49,354 nucleotides of DNA. It comes from Multifurca ochricompacta (lineage: Eukaryota > Basidiomycota > Agaricomycetes > Russulales > Russulaceae). Shown one piece after another: positions 10,322 to 21,196 of the stretch. Position 1 is the stretch's first letter. Every line of letters starts with the position of its first letter. The notes under the pieces were generated by a model. It was not told the origin of the DNA. It did no database searches and saw only the letters and a list, made by a program, of their open reading frames with translations. The position numbers were made by a program, and so were the translations under genes. Where the stretch lies: positions 1-49,354 of the forward strand of contig WTXG01000261.1 in NCBI GenBank assembly GCA_022496185.1, in the 5' to 3' direction.

Positions 10322-13300
10322 TCATATTTTTTCCAGCTCTTTATCTGCCTCTGGGTGGCGTCTATAGAAGTCTTCGATGAGTTTGGGCACAAAGACGTCT
10401 GCAGCAGGTTCCCACAAGTTGTCGACATCAGGGAATCCCTTCCATTTGATCAGATAATGAAGCTTCCGATTATGTCCTCGACCCTTCCATTTTGTGTCAG
10501 CAATATGTTCTACTTCCCACTCCGGTTCTCCATCAATGAGGTCAGGAGGGGGTCTGGGAAAGTTCTGTCCATGAATGGTAGTTTCTTTGTACGGCGTTAG
10601 AAGGCTAGCATGGAAGACAGGATGTATCTTCCAGGTGACAGGTAATGTGAGCTTGTATGTGATGTCTGAAAGCTTCTGTTCAATTACAAAGGGACTGTGA
10701 CGTCTGGGAGCTAATTTTGCCATTGGGTGTGACGTGTGGATATTGCGCCCTTCTAACCAGACTTGATCTCCAACCTGGTAGGGCATAAACTTAGTAGGCT
10801 TCTCAGCTAGGGTTCTTTGTGCCTTCTGAAGGTTTCTACTGGCCAATTCCCATATTTCCTCCCATTGGCTGATACGCTGTGTCACAGATGGTACATTTGT
10901 GGGTTTGTCTGTCCATGTGGTGCGAGGGTTCCATCCCATAATAAGAGAAAAGGGAGTGGTCTTCGTCGTTCCATTTGTCCAACTATTGTGCGCAAACTCA
11001 GCTGTCGCCAGCCATTCTGCCCAGTCATTCTGTCGTTCGTTACACCAAAATCGAAGATATTGTTCTAGCCACTGATTTGTCTGCTCTGACTGTCTGTCCA
11101 TCTGGGGGTGGTACGCGGTAGAGATGTTCTGCTGAATGTCAAGGTGTTTACAGAGGGCTCGTGCGAACATGGAAGCAAACTGTGGGTCTCGGTCAGAAAT
11201 AATCTTCTGCAGCAGTCCATAATGCTGGTAGACATGGTCCAGGTAGAGTTTCGCAACCCCTTCCGCTGATATTGTCTCGTTACAGGGGATGAAAAGGGCG
11301 GCCTTTGAGTAATCATGGTCTGTGATGGTGAGTATCGAGTCGTATCCCTGTGATTGTGGGAGTTTGACAATGAAGTCCATGGTGATGGTCTGGAAGGGAG
11401 CTGCTGCGATTGGTGTAATGGGTGAAAGTGCCGGCGGTCTTGGGTGAGTGTTTACTTTGTTTGCCTGGCATTCTGCGCATCCCTTGACATATGCTTCAAC
11501 ATCCTTTTTCATGTTTGGCCACCAGTAATCTTGTTTGGCAAGGGCATATGTATTTGCAATCCCCGGGTGTCCTGCAGAGGGAAGGTTGTGGTGAAAATGA
11601 ATCACCCCCCTCTTAATGTTGTTGCCACCAGTGACAACCAATCGATCGCTGTCCTTCCACCAGAGGCCGTCTTTCATTTTTATGTTATGCAGCTCTGCCC
11701 AGGATTTGCACAGTTCCTGGTTCATGTTCTGCGTCACTTGGGCCCATAGATCCATGTCATGGAGGCTAACAACAGCGGTCTTTGCAAAGACACCTTCTGG
11801 TAAAACGATGATATTGTCATTGTCGTTTTCCCCTTCATCTCATCCGGTTGGTCTAGACAGGGCGTCAGCTCGTGCATTACAAGCTCCAGGTAGGTGCTTG
11901 AGTGTGAAGTTGTACTCTTCAAGCTCCAGGACTTCTTGTGCTATCCGTTGACTGATCTTGTGTGGTTCTCTCCAGTACAGAAGGTTGGAGTGGTCCATAT
12001 AGATGATGGTTTTATGTGGAGATCCAGCCAAGTATGGTCACCAATGTCGTAATGCTTTAACAATAGCCAATAGTTCTCTGTCCCAAATGTCATAATTTCT
12101 TTCCGCTGGTGAGAACATTTCCGAGTAGAATGCAACGGGGTGAAGAATCCCTCCAGTATCTCTTTGTGATAAGACTGCACCATTGGCATACATGGAAGCA
12201 TCAACCTCCAATTCAAAGGGTTTGGCCAGGTCTGGTTGGATAAGAACCGGCTCGGAGCTGATAATCGCTTTTATCTGGTCAAATGCTTTCTGTTGTAGTT
12301 CGTCCCAGTGCCAGGGCACATCTTTCTTCAACAAGTCATTGAGTGGTCGAGCGATAGCCAAGAATCCCTTGACAAAGCGTCGGTAGAAATTGCAAAATCC
12401 AATAAACGATCTGACATCCTTAGTACACTGAGGGGTGGTCCATTCTCGAATGCCTTGCACTTTTACAGGGTCCATGCGCACTTGCCCCCCTTCCAGGATA
12501 ACACCCAGATATTCAACAGTCCTCTGTTCAAAGGAACATTTGGCAGGTTTCAGATAGAGGTCATGTTTTGCCAGGATTTCTAGTACCTCGTGAACTCGGG
12601 TTCGGTGGTGGTGAATGTCATTCTTCGTGGCTACCAGGATATCATCCATATACACCATGACCTCTTCTGTGAGGATCAGGTCTCAGAAAATGTGATTCAT
12701 CATGGCCTGGAAGGTTGCCGGTGAGTTCGTCAAGCCAAAGAACATAACGTTGGGTTCAAAGAGTCCTTGATTGGTCTTGAAGGTGGCTTTGGGCTGGTTG
12801 CCTTCTCGGATGCGAATGTTATTGTATCCCCAATGGACGTCCATTTTCGAAAACAAGGCTTTATCACGCATTTTGTCGATGATTTCTGAGATTAGAGGAA
12901 GTGGGTAGTTATTTTTCACTGTGAGTTTGTTAATCCATCTGTAATCTTGTACCAGTCGCAGTTTCCCATCCTTCTTTTTAATGAAAAAGAAGGGTGATGC
13001 ATAAGGCGAGTTAGAAGGTCGTATGTATCCTTTTGCCAGGTGTTCTTCCAAAAAGGTAGAGAGCGCTTCCTTTTCTGGTTGTGATAGGGGATAGATCTTG
13101 CAGTCCACTGATTGCGGGGCATCCGGGATGAAGTCAATGGCATGGTCCCAAGGTCGAGAGGGAGGGAAGCGTTGCGATTCTTCCTTGGAGAAGACCTTCC
13201 AGTGTCGATGATATTCTGCAGGGACTACTTCTTCAAATGTCTTTTCTGGATTCTTCTGTGCCTCTGCCTGGGCCAGTTCCAATGCTTTCATAACATAACA

Positions 13301-13846
13301 ATATACCTGATCCACAGGTTCTACGTCACTCCAGGTGACGGCCGATCCCATGACAATAGCGTGGGTAAGAGGGTGTCGTGCAGCGTAGTCATATCCTAGG
13401 GACATGATGATAACAGGGTAGAAATCTTTATCCATGGTGGCCTCTGCCCAGTTGATCTTAGGTTCGAATGCTGCCAGCCATGGATATCCTAGAACCATGT
13501 CTTCCTCTCCTAGATCCGTGATGAGGAAGCGAAGCTGCTTTGTTCATTCCCCAACCTGTACTTCTAAATCACAGCAATGTGTGATCTTCCCAGCTTTGTT
13601 AGCTGTCCCGTCTATATTCCAAATGTTTTTCTCTTGGGGAAGTAACTGTGTCCCCAGTCCTAGCATTATCTGGAGTCGTTGGCTAATGAAGTTATCTGTA
13701 GCTCCAGAGTCGATCAATATTCATCTGTCAGCCGTCTTCTGTTTGGTTTCAAAATGTACTGGTATTTTTAATGATTTGAAACAACTAGTGTACACAGAAG
13801 TTACATGGAGTGCTCTTGCCCAGGCCAATGGGGTCAAGCCGATCAA
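10322..13846 (-). pseudogene. pol: pol of element C, full length with a few stops
   Basis: Begins in the -1 frame at the T-run of the gag stop (TTG at 13844-13846). The protease motif DSGATDNF is near 13690-13715, RT lies at 12660-13500 with YMDDIL near 12640-12658, then RNase H, integrase and chromodomain ([19 protein letters not shown] near 10400-10470). The stretch 11755-10322 is open for 477 codons and holds the whole integrase with SDRDPQF. Stops interrupt at about 13710, 12685, 12037, 11838 and at the very end; most are TGA where D or another copy has CGA. Few frameshifts were noticed. A young copy killed mainly by CpG transitions. Confidence 0.92.
11602..11614 (-). promoter_or_regulatory. 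Candidate central polypurine tract (element C)
   Basis: The same AAGAGGGGGGTGA on the coding strand, just before the integrase HHCC region. Role inferred. Confidence 0.5.
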
Positions 13847-15899
13847 AAATCCTTCTGGCCAAAGGCCTTGTCAATGATCAAGGCGCGTACTGCCTCGTCT
13901 TCGTTCATCATATGTTCCCAGATGGCTGCTGCTTTCTGTTCTTTAGTCTTTAGGGCGGTTACCGGGTTTTCTTTTACTGGGGTGGGTAAGTTCTGCACTG
14001 GTGGTGTCGTGGTAGTGGTGGCTACTGTTGCTTCAGCAGCATGAACTGTTTTCTTTGGGCAAAATCGCGACATGTGCCCTTGTGCTCGGCAGTGAAAGCA
14101 GCGTCCTTCCTTCATAAGGTTTTTCTTTTCATCATCGGTAAGGGCTGCACAGGCCTTGGTGCAATCGGCTGATGTGTCCATGGTGTTGGGGTCTCGAGGA
14201 TGGGTGGGTTTCACCCCAAACGCTGCCTTCCACTGGTCGCGGGTTTTACCCTTCTTTGTATCAACTCCAAATCGTGTTTGGAAGTCTAGATAGTCCTGCT
14301 GCTGTGTTCTGGCAGCACTTGTCCACTGGCTCCATGATTCGGGGTGGTGGAATTGAATGATGTTTTTCACCAGGGGGTTGGGCAACCCCTGGGAGAAGAG
14401 GTCAAGCATTGCCTCTTCATTTACATTGTACCCCGCTCTCTTGGCCAGGTTGCAAAATCTGGCTACATAGCCATCCAAGTCCCCTCTCTCCATTTTAAGG
14501 GACTTCAGCTCTCTGGCAGCCTTCTGCTTGGCCTGCCCATCTGTGAAGGTGTCTTTGAATCTTTGCGCCACTACATCCCACAGATCTTTGTCTGTGGTTC
14601 TAATTCCAGCTGTAACTCTGTTGTTCAGCCATTCAATCTGCTCCATTGTCCAGTCATCGACGGATTCCCCTCTGATAAGTGAGAGGAAAAGGTTGGTTCG
14701 TTGGAATGGGTTCACGATTTGTGGGATGTCATGATTAAAGTTTTTGAATGTCTCAAATTCAAGCATGAACTTCTTGCTCTGTGATCGGTCACCAGTGAAC
14801 ATGGTCGGCAGGACTCCCATAAGGCGTCCTGATGGAGGGGGGAGGTTCGGGGCAGGGACAACTGGAGTGGGGTCGGGTAACTGTGCAGCAATGGTCGACA
14901 TCATAGGATAGGTGATGGTCAGGGTGTCTGAGGTCTGTCATGTGATCTGGGGAGAGACTAAAGCAGATGTTCTGAACGTAGTACTCTCTGGTGCAACTGT
15001 CTGAGCTGTAAAACTGTGACGAATCTGGACTGACAAGGTGACATGACATGCTGATGAAGAGACGGACTTAGTTCTGAAACAATTATCCATGCTTACTCAT
15101 TGAGGGCCCAACCCCTCCTCATTCTCCATAGTTCTAGCATAGTCTACTGCGCAACCATTAGACATTATCTCATAGTACTAGAAGCTTCTACTCTACTATG
15201 ACATAGCTAAAGACTACTTGTATTTAAAGAGCAGTAGGATAGAGAGGACAGACCTAAGTCTGTTCTCTTGTGTTCAATCCAAGGTGCCTTGACTTCACTT
15301 GAATCCCTTCAGTAAGAACCCCACTTGAGCCCTCCAAGACGCGACTTGGAGAGTCTTCGATCCCCTTGAACTTGTTGCAGGACTGAGCGTCTCTGCCGTC
15401 GACTTCGCCTCTCACGCGTGCGCCCTCTGACCTTGTTGTGGGCTTGAGCTAGACTTGAACTTCTGTGACCTTGAACCTTGACTGAACTTGCTCCCTCTTG
15501 TTCGACCTCGACACAGTGCCGCACCTAACTGTGACAAAAACTGGTGGCTATGACTTGTGCATCTTCACTGTTTTCTTCGATGTATTCTTCTGGTTCTGAA
15601 TCTGTGACGATGGCTGGAGGATTCTCTCTCCAAGGTCCTAGGCCGTACTCTGGTGGGGCAGGTCCTGTGGTAACCCAGGAACGGTGGTTTCTAGAGTAAT
15701 GGATATGGTACCAGACCCTCTTCTGTTTGTCGTATTCAACTGGCTGGTACTGATCGTCGTGATAGACGTAGTATCCAAACTTGGTTTCAAAATCTTTCCA
15801 GATGGCAGAGCCAAGGACTTGTTGTGAAAGATTATCCTCGTCTCGGCGGTCGATGGGTTCTTCGTTGTGCAAGGTCTGACTGTGGCTGGATGAAGCCAC
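13843..15899 (-). pseudogene. gag: gag of element C, split by a solo LTR
   Basis: Gag capsid and nucleocapsid precursor. The N-terminal part (15899-15537) opens at GTG in an ACC-GTG-G context, with no in-frame ATG, and contains the FGYYVYHDDQYQPVEY block. A family-3 solo LTR (15015-15536) interrupts it. The rest (15014-13843) has one TGA in place of CGA near 14940, then ATG (MSTIAAQLPDP) and 350 open codons. These include the capsid-like region (DDWTMEQIEWLN, LDLFSQGLPNPLV) and one CCHC knuckle, CFHCRAQGHMSRFC, near 14060-14105. It ends KDF at TGA 13843-13845, at the frameshift site into pol. Confidence 0.9.
15015..15536 (+). repeat. Solo LTR, family F3, inserted in gag of C
   Basis: 522 bp, TGTGACG...CTGTGACA, flanked by AAAAC (15010-15014 and 15537-15541). 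Plus orientation follows from TATTTAAAG at about 15220. Related copies are at 24709-24958 plus 41173-41452 and at 42398-42938, and the LTR of H is a more distant relative. Confidence 0.92.
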
Positions 15900-15908
15900 G
15901 GTGGGGAG

Positions 15909-15919
15909 AGACTCGACTT
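15909..15919 (-). promoter_or_regulatory. Primer site of element C, complementary to the transcript start
   Basis: On the minus strand AAGTCGAGTCT lies two bases inside the 5' LTR. It is the reverse complement of the AGACTCGACTT that follows the TATA box in undecayed LTRs of this family. This is the arrangement known from Tf1 self-priming. Confidence 0.7.
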
Positions 15920-15921
15920 AA

Positions 15922-16516
15922 TGTAACGCCTAGTGCGGGCATTTGTCACGACATGTGATAAGTCGTGTAGCGGAACTACAGAGTCAGGTGTGCACTGTCT
16001 TTCAAGTACACAGAGTTCGGGTGAGAAGTCAACACAAAGGAGCTAATCCCCTAGTGTTGGTGAGCGGAAAAGTGCCAGAAGCACTGAGACGATTCAAGAG
16101 TCGGGTCTTAGGAATCACCCAGAAGGTAATGCACCAAGTCAATTAAGAAGTTGAGTCTAAGGCATACAGGCTATCTAGGCAGGCCTTATATACATAATAG
16201 AGATCAGAGTTTGAATCAGAGTATTGTACTCAGTGTATCAACGAAGTCGTAATCTATCCAAAGAGGGAACAGAATCAAGTGGGCCAGATGAGAATATACA
16301 TAGACAGATTCGGTATAATTGCGATTCTGGTGGGAAAATACATAAGCATTCTTGTGTAAGGTATGAGTCAGAGATAAGCACAGCCTCGGTCAAAGATAAG
16401 GGACAAATATGCACAAAGGAAGTCATAGCACGGTCAACAAAGGGGCAAACAGAGTCAAATGGGGTGTCATGTGGTGTCAAAGGAAAAATGAAGGCAACGC
16501 AGTGGGGTTCGTAACA
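15922..16516 (-). repeat. 5' LTR of element C (F2)
   Basis: 595 bp, TGTAACG...CGTAACA on the plus strand. On the minus strand TATATAAGG is followed by the AGACTCAACTT start motif (CpG already lost) and the AGTGCTTCTGGCACT stem-loop. Confidence 0.93.
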
Positions 16517-17130
16517 GTACCATTGGTTGCACAGTGTATTGGCCAATGGGAGGAAATATGGGAATCAGCCAATCAGAATCTTCAGAAGGCGCAAAGGACC
16601 CTGGCTGAGAAGCCCACTAAGTTTATGCCCTACCAGATCAGAGATCAGGTCTGGCTAGAAGGGTGTAACATTCATATGTCACACCCAACAGCAAAATTAG
16701 CTCCCAGACACCATGGCCCCTTTTCAATTAAACAGAAGCTCTCAGATGTTATGTATAAGCTCACATTACCTGCCACCTGGAAGATACACCCTGTTTTCCA
16801 TGTGAGTCTTCTTATGCCATACAAAGAAACCCCAATTCATGGACAGAACTTTCCATGACCCCCTCCCAAATTAATTGAAGGCAAACAGGAATGGGAAGTA
16901 GAACAAATCACAGATGCAAAATGGAAAGGCTGAGGGCATAAATGCCAACTCCACTATTTCATCAAATGGAAGGGATTCCCTGATGCCAACAACTCATGGG
17001 AACCTGCTGTGGATGTCTTTGTGCCCAAATTAATCGAAGACTTCTATAGATGCCACCCTGAAGCAGATAAAAGGCAGGATGTGATACGTGCTACAGGACA
17101 ACTCCCCTCTCCACAACTACTCAGAAAACA
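16517..17130 (+). pseudogene. pol: Degenerate pol of element B, part 2 (integrase C-terminus and chromodomain)
   Basis: Continues the integrase of B from 8459 after the insertion of C. It contains the GPF module (LAPRHHGPFSIKQKLSD, about 16700-16750), the KIHPVFHVSLLMPYKET block and a chromodomain ([19 protein letters not shown], about 16950-17005). TGA stops at 16857 and 16932 replace CGA. From 17009 the frame runs without a stop straight into the aORF, so in this copy Pol and aORF are one reading frame. Confidence 0.9.
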
Positions 17131-18324
17131 ACCCATGTCTCCCTTGGCTGTCCATACCTCTGCTGCTATTGATGCGTTTCCCTTTCTTTCTCCTCTGCAT
17201 CCTCCTTCTTGCCCACTTTCTCCTGTTGACTACAATGCAGCCATCAAAGTGGCTGAAGGGGACAGAATCATCAACATCGACAAAGATTTTAATCTGCCTG
17301 AACACCCCCACCCAAACAACTTGATTGATGTCAACTTTGGCAATGAGGCCCCAGAGTTCCCCTTCTTCCCAAACCAACCCAACTCCCCCTTTTATTTCCC
17401 ACTGATGATTCCAACAACCAAGAACAATGGTATGACCAAAATCGCCAAGTATATTTACTACACAAATGAAGGCATGGATGTCACCAGGTGTTTGGAGAAG
17501 GGGGGACTGGTCTATGGAGCCCTGGTATACCTAGAAGAAAAGAAGACTGATCAGCTTCACTATGTCTTAGATCCAGAGCACCTACAACACTTGTCAGCTC
17601 ATGACCCATGTGCTTTTGCAATCAATGAGGTACTTTGAGACTTGCACATGCCATGACTGACTGCCAAGATTGCCCAATTGCACAAGTTCCAAGCCCTGAG
17701 GGACAACCTGGAAAGGCAACATCACAATTATGAGCAGCAAATGGTGAAGCTCAACTGGGGGGTTTTCGACATAGAACAGCATCTGGCTGGCATCAGGACA
17801 CAGCTCAAGCTTGGAGAGGCATATCAAATTATATCTGAACGGTACACCGATATTTTTGCTCAACCCCTCCCCCATCATCGCCTCAATCTTGCACCCCAAC
17901 TCAATCCACATGCCTTCAAAATGCCATGTCTTCATGAAAATCTGGATGGTAAGCTTTGCTGGCACTGTAGCAGCAAGTACCACCTCAGCTGGTGCTGTCC
18001 CACAGCCAAGAAGCGATGTCAACATTGCCAAAGTACCTCCCACTGGAGCCAACAGTGTTTGTTCCGATGACTTACAGAGGCCCTACTGTCCAAAACCCCT
18101 CAGGCTGGTGTGGCAAGTGTCTCTCCCACAATGCTGGACATTGAGAAATCAACTGTCATGTTTATGACAGCTGCTTTCACTGTGGGAGACAAGGGCCCTA
18201 CGGTTTTCTATGAACACATGTTTGCCCCACAGATGAAGAAAAGGAGAACTATGATGCTGACCACTACGCCATAGCTGACAATTACCTCTCCTTGGTCCAG
18301 GATGACAATGGTGTGCCTATCTAG
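17131..18324 (+). pseudogene. Degenerate aORF of element B
   Basis: Reads in frame from pol through ATG 17131 (MSPLAVHTSAAIDAFPF) to TAG 18322-18324. It is open to 17638, with the EFPFFPNQPNSPFYFP and YIYYTNEGMDV blocks, then TGA at EVL*DL and MP*LTA. The coiled-coil and first two zinc knuckles (CWHCSSKYHLSWCC and CQHCQSTSHWSQQC, about 17955-18060) are clear. A frameshift near 18070 then puts the last two knuckles in another frame. Function unknown. Confidence 0.85.
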
Positions 18325-18706
18325 CTGGGTCTGCTAGGACTTAGAAAGGGGGTAATGTTACAAACCCTGCTATGTCGTCTCTTTTCCATTTCTTCCTTCA
18401 CATGACATGCCATTTGGCTCTGTTTGCCCCTTGTTGATCACGTTTACAACTTCCTTTGTATATATTTGTTCCTTATCTTTGACCCAGGCTGTGCTTATCT
18501 CTGACTCATACCTTACACAAGAACTCTTATGTATTTTCCCACCAGAATCGCAACTATACCAGATCCATCTACATATATTTTTCACCTGGCCCACCCTGAT
18601 TCCATTCTGTATACAGATAGATTACAACTTAATTGATATGCTGAGTACAATACTCTGATTTAGACTCCAATTCTGTTACATATATAAGACCTACATAGAT
18701 ACAGTG

Positions 18707-18913
18707 CCTCACAAAACTGAGTCAATGTTTTGCACTTTTGCACTGTTTGTTGAATATCACATCAGCCAAAACAAATATAAACAAAGTCTTGGTATACCAT
18801 AAAAGGTACAAGATAAGGGTTATGTAATGCAACAATGATTATGTAATTCTGATCAAAACTTGTGGAGCTATGCCCATTTCAAATTGGGGACTCATTGACT
18901 CAGTTTTGTGAGG
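18707..18913. repeat. Inverted motif pair within the left Tc1 terminus
   Basis: A 21-base motif at 18707-18727 recurs in inverted orientation at 18893-18913. The mirror copies in the right arm are at 20112-20132 and 20298-20318, giving four copies. Probably transposase-binding sites. Confidence 0.7.
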
Positions 18914-19063
18914 GGGTATCAGAAATATAAGAATCTGATGCTCCACCAAATGTACAGCAACCAATCCTTAATATATGGTTACCATAGTTATCTTAATATT
19001 GATGGGACCTGGAATAGAGCTATTTAACCATGGTTTACATTCCCAGAATATTAAAATTTCCCA

Positions 19064-19562
19064 ATGCACCCCACCTCCTCTGCTCAGAAAGAAAACATGC
19101 TCTCTCTGGCCTCTGAAGGTCATTCCACTCACACTATTGCCTCCAGACTCAGCCTCAGCCAGTCCACAGTCTCTAGGACACTCAGAACCCTCCTTCCCAA
19201 CCATCAGTCACCTCATTTTGGTCATCTTTCCAAGCTCTCTGCTACCTCTGAACATGCTATCATGATACAAATCACCACAGGAAAGGTTGTCAATGCTGTC
19301 CAGGCCACAAAGCACATCAATTCCATTATCCCCAACCATGTCTCTTCACAAACTGTGCATTGGGTTCTTAAACAACATTCATTCAAGGCTGTAACAAAGA
19401 AGAAAAGGCCACTACTCTCTGCAGTACATTGCAAGAGGCACTTAGCCTTTGCTTTGAAGTACCAAAACTGGACTATGGAGGACTGGAAGAGGGTGATTTG
19501 GTCAGATGAGACCAAAATCAACAGGTTTGGGTCAGATGCCAGTCCTCCACAGTTCACTCTCT
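19064..19562 (+). pseudogene. Tc1 transposase, N-terminal half (left arm)
   Basis: Opens at ATG 19064. It shows the helix-turn-helix region of Tc1 transposases (LASEGHSTHTIASRLSLSQS), a second DNA-binding part (HVSSQTVHWVLKQHSFKA), then HLAFALKYQNWTMEDWK and VIWSDETKINRFGSDA. The D in WSDET is the first residue of the DDE/D catalytic triad of this family. Just after it, in the spacer, the gene ends and the sequence folds back, so the other two acidic residues are missing. The frame reads on to 19642 into reversed sequence. A working enzyme would need about 340 residues, so this product cannot catalyse transposition. It could still bind the termini if translated. Confidence 0.88.
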
Positions 19563-19961
19563 GTACTTCAAAGCAAAGGCTAAGTGCTTCTTGCAATGTA
19601 CTGCAGAGAGTAGTGGCCTTTTCTTCTTTGTTACAGCCTTGAATGAATGTTGTTTAAGAACCCAATGCACAGTTTGTGAAGAGACATGGTTGGGGATAAT
19701 GGAATTGATGTGCTTTGTGGCCTGGACAGCATTGACAACCTTTCCTGTGGTGATTTGTATCATGATAGCATGTTCAGAGGTAGCAGAGAGCTTGGAAAGA
19801 TGACCAAAATGAGGTGACTGATGGTTGGGAAGGAGGGTTCTGAGTGTCCTAGAGACTGTGGACTGGCTGAGGCTGAGTCTGGAGGCAATAGTGTGAGTGG
19901 AATGACCTTCAGAGGCCAGAGAGAGCATGTTTTCTTTCTGAGCAGAGGAGGTGGGGTGCAT
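19554..19961 (-). pseudogene. Tc1 transposase, N-terminal part (right arm, inverted copy)
   Basis: The mirror copy of the left-arm gene, opening at ATG 19961 and running to 19554. The protein is the same as the left arm through HLAFALKY, except one Arg to Lys change (HCKR/HCKK). It stops at the palindrome centre before the catalytic region. The two genes converge on the spacer. Confidence 0.88.
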
Positions 19962-20576
19962 TGGGAAATTTTAATATTCTGGGAATGTAAACCATGGTTA
20001 AATAGCTCTATTCCAGGTCCCATCAATATTAAGATAACTATGGTAACCATATATTAAGGATTGGTTGCTGTACATTTGGTGGAGCATCAGATTCTTATAT
20101 TTCTGATACCCCCTCACAAAACTGAGTCAATGAGTCCCCAATTTGAAATGGGCATAGCTCCACAAGTTTTGATCAGAATTACATAATCATTGTTGCATTA
20201 CATAACCCTTATCTTGTACCTTTTATGGTATACCAAGACTTTGTTTATATTTGTTTTGGCTGATGTGATATTCAACAAACAGTGCAAAAGTGCAAAACAT
20301 TGACTCAGTTTTGTGAGGCACTGTAGCCCTGTACAGCTCAGACTCGACTTCTTAATTGACTTGGTGCATTACCTTCTGGGTGATCTCTAAGACCCAACCT
20401 CTGAATTGTCTCAGTGCTTCTGGCACTTTTCCACTCACCAGTACTAAGGGATTAGCTCCTTGGTATTGACTTCTCACCCAACCTCTGTGTACTTGAAAGA
20501 GAGTGCACACTTGACTTCATAGTTTTGCTATGCAACTTGCCACATGTCGTGCTGAACACCTGCACCAGGCGTTACA

Positions 20577-21196
20577 GATATGTGGCCAAGTTTCACAATC
20601 TGGCCAAACAAGCAGGGTATGATGTGAATGAAGAGGCCACACTAGACCTCTTCTCCCAGGGACTGCCTAATCCCCTGGTAAAGAATATCATCCAGTTTCA
20701 TCACCCTGAGTCATGGAGCCAATGGATGAATGCTGCCAGAAGACAACAGCAGGACTACTTGGACTTCCAAACATGCTTTGGTGTAGATACAAAGAAGGGT
20801 AAAACCTGGGACCAGTGGAAGGCAGCTTTTGGAGTAAAACCCACCATGCAATGGGATCCAAATGCCATGGATACCTCAGCAGACTGAACCAAAGCCCATG
20901 CAGCGCTCACTGACAATGAAAAGAAGACTCTCATGAAGGAGGGGCACTGCTTTCACTGCTGAGCACAAGGACACATGTCCCATTTCTGCCCTAAGAAGAC
21001 AGTCCAGGTGGCTGAAGCTACTGTAGCCACCATGTCTACCACAACCTCTGACACTGCACCACTTAAAGAAAACCCTACAACTGCCCCAAAAACCAAAGAA
21101 CAGAAGGCAGCAGCAATTTGGGAGCATATGATGAATGAAGATGAGGCAGTACACACCTTACTCATTGATAAGGCCTTTGGCCAGAAGGATTTTTGA
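20577..21196 (+). pseudogene. gag: gag of element E, C-terminal part
   Basis: Picks up at YVAKFHNLAKQAGYDVNEEA in the capsid region. LDLFSQGLPNPLVKNIIQF follows, then the zinc knuckle as CFHC*AQGHMSHFC (20948-20989) with TGA for CGA at the star. It ends AFGQKDF at TGA 21194-21196 after a T-run. A further TGA lies at 20885. The N-terminal part was separated by element B and is outside the window. Confidence 0.9.

Larger units (their letters stand above)
8460..16516 (-). mobile_element. Element C: near full-length F2 chromovirus
   Basis: An 8,057-bp element with two 595-bp LTRs is flanked by GTACC (8455-8459 and 16517-16521). It inserted in the integrase gene of B. Read on the minus strand the order is 5' LTR, primer site, gag, pol, aORF, polypurine tract, 3' LTR. 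A family-3 solo LTR with duplication sits in gag; without it the element is about 7.53 kb, the same as D. The genes have few frameshifts, and the stops are mostly TGA at CGA sites. CpG is much richer than in the surrounding B, in line with later insertion. Confidence 0.95.
18702..20323. mobile_element. Palindromic Tc1/mariner derivative (two inverted half-elements)
   Basis: 1,622 bp flanked by the TA duplication (18700-18701 and 20324-20325), with CAGTGCCTCAC ends as in Tc1 elements. Bases 18702-19462 and 19563-20323 are inverted copies of each other over 761 bp. I found one mismatch, G versus A at the AAGAGGC/AAGAAGC site, and no net length difference. A unique 100-bp spacer (19463-19562) lies between. 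Each arm holds the start of a Tc1 transposase gene; neither has the catalytic C-terminal half. It is a non-autonomous fold-back element, and any transcript crossing the centre would form a long hairpin. Confidence 0.93.
7125..20576 (+). mobile_element. Element B: Ty3/gypsy chromovirus, family F2, left part outside window
   Basis: The visible part of B starts in RNase H, just right of the insertion of A, and runs to its 3' LTR end at 20576. It is split by element C (8460-16516), and its 3' LTR is split by a Tc1-type palindrome (18702-20323). Right of 20576 the gag of element E resumes, so B inserted in the gag of E; the left junction is outside the window. The copy is CpG-poor and heavily mutated. 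Confidence 0.9.
18356..20576 (+). repeat. 3' LTR of element B (F2), split by a Tc1-type insert
   Basis: Starts TGTTACAAACC after the tract AAAGGGGGTAA and ends GGCGTTACA. Without the 1,622-bp insert and one TA it is 597 bp. The insert lies 20 bases after the start of the TATATAAG box (18681), just upstream of the expected transcription start. Confidence 0.92.

Noticed and set aside
15309..15524. Basic open frame at 15309-15524 (minus strand)
   Set aside because: Lies wholly inside a family-3 solo LTR and is not conserved in the other copies of that LTR.
18968..19265. Open frames at 18968-19204 (minus) and 18975-19265 (plus), repeated in the right arm at 19760-20057
   Set aside because: They lie in the Tc1 termini and overlap the transposase gene in other frames. 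They are duplicated only because the whole arm is duplicated.
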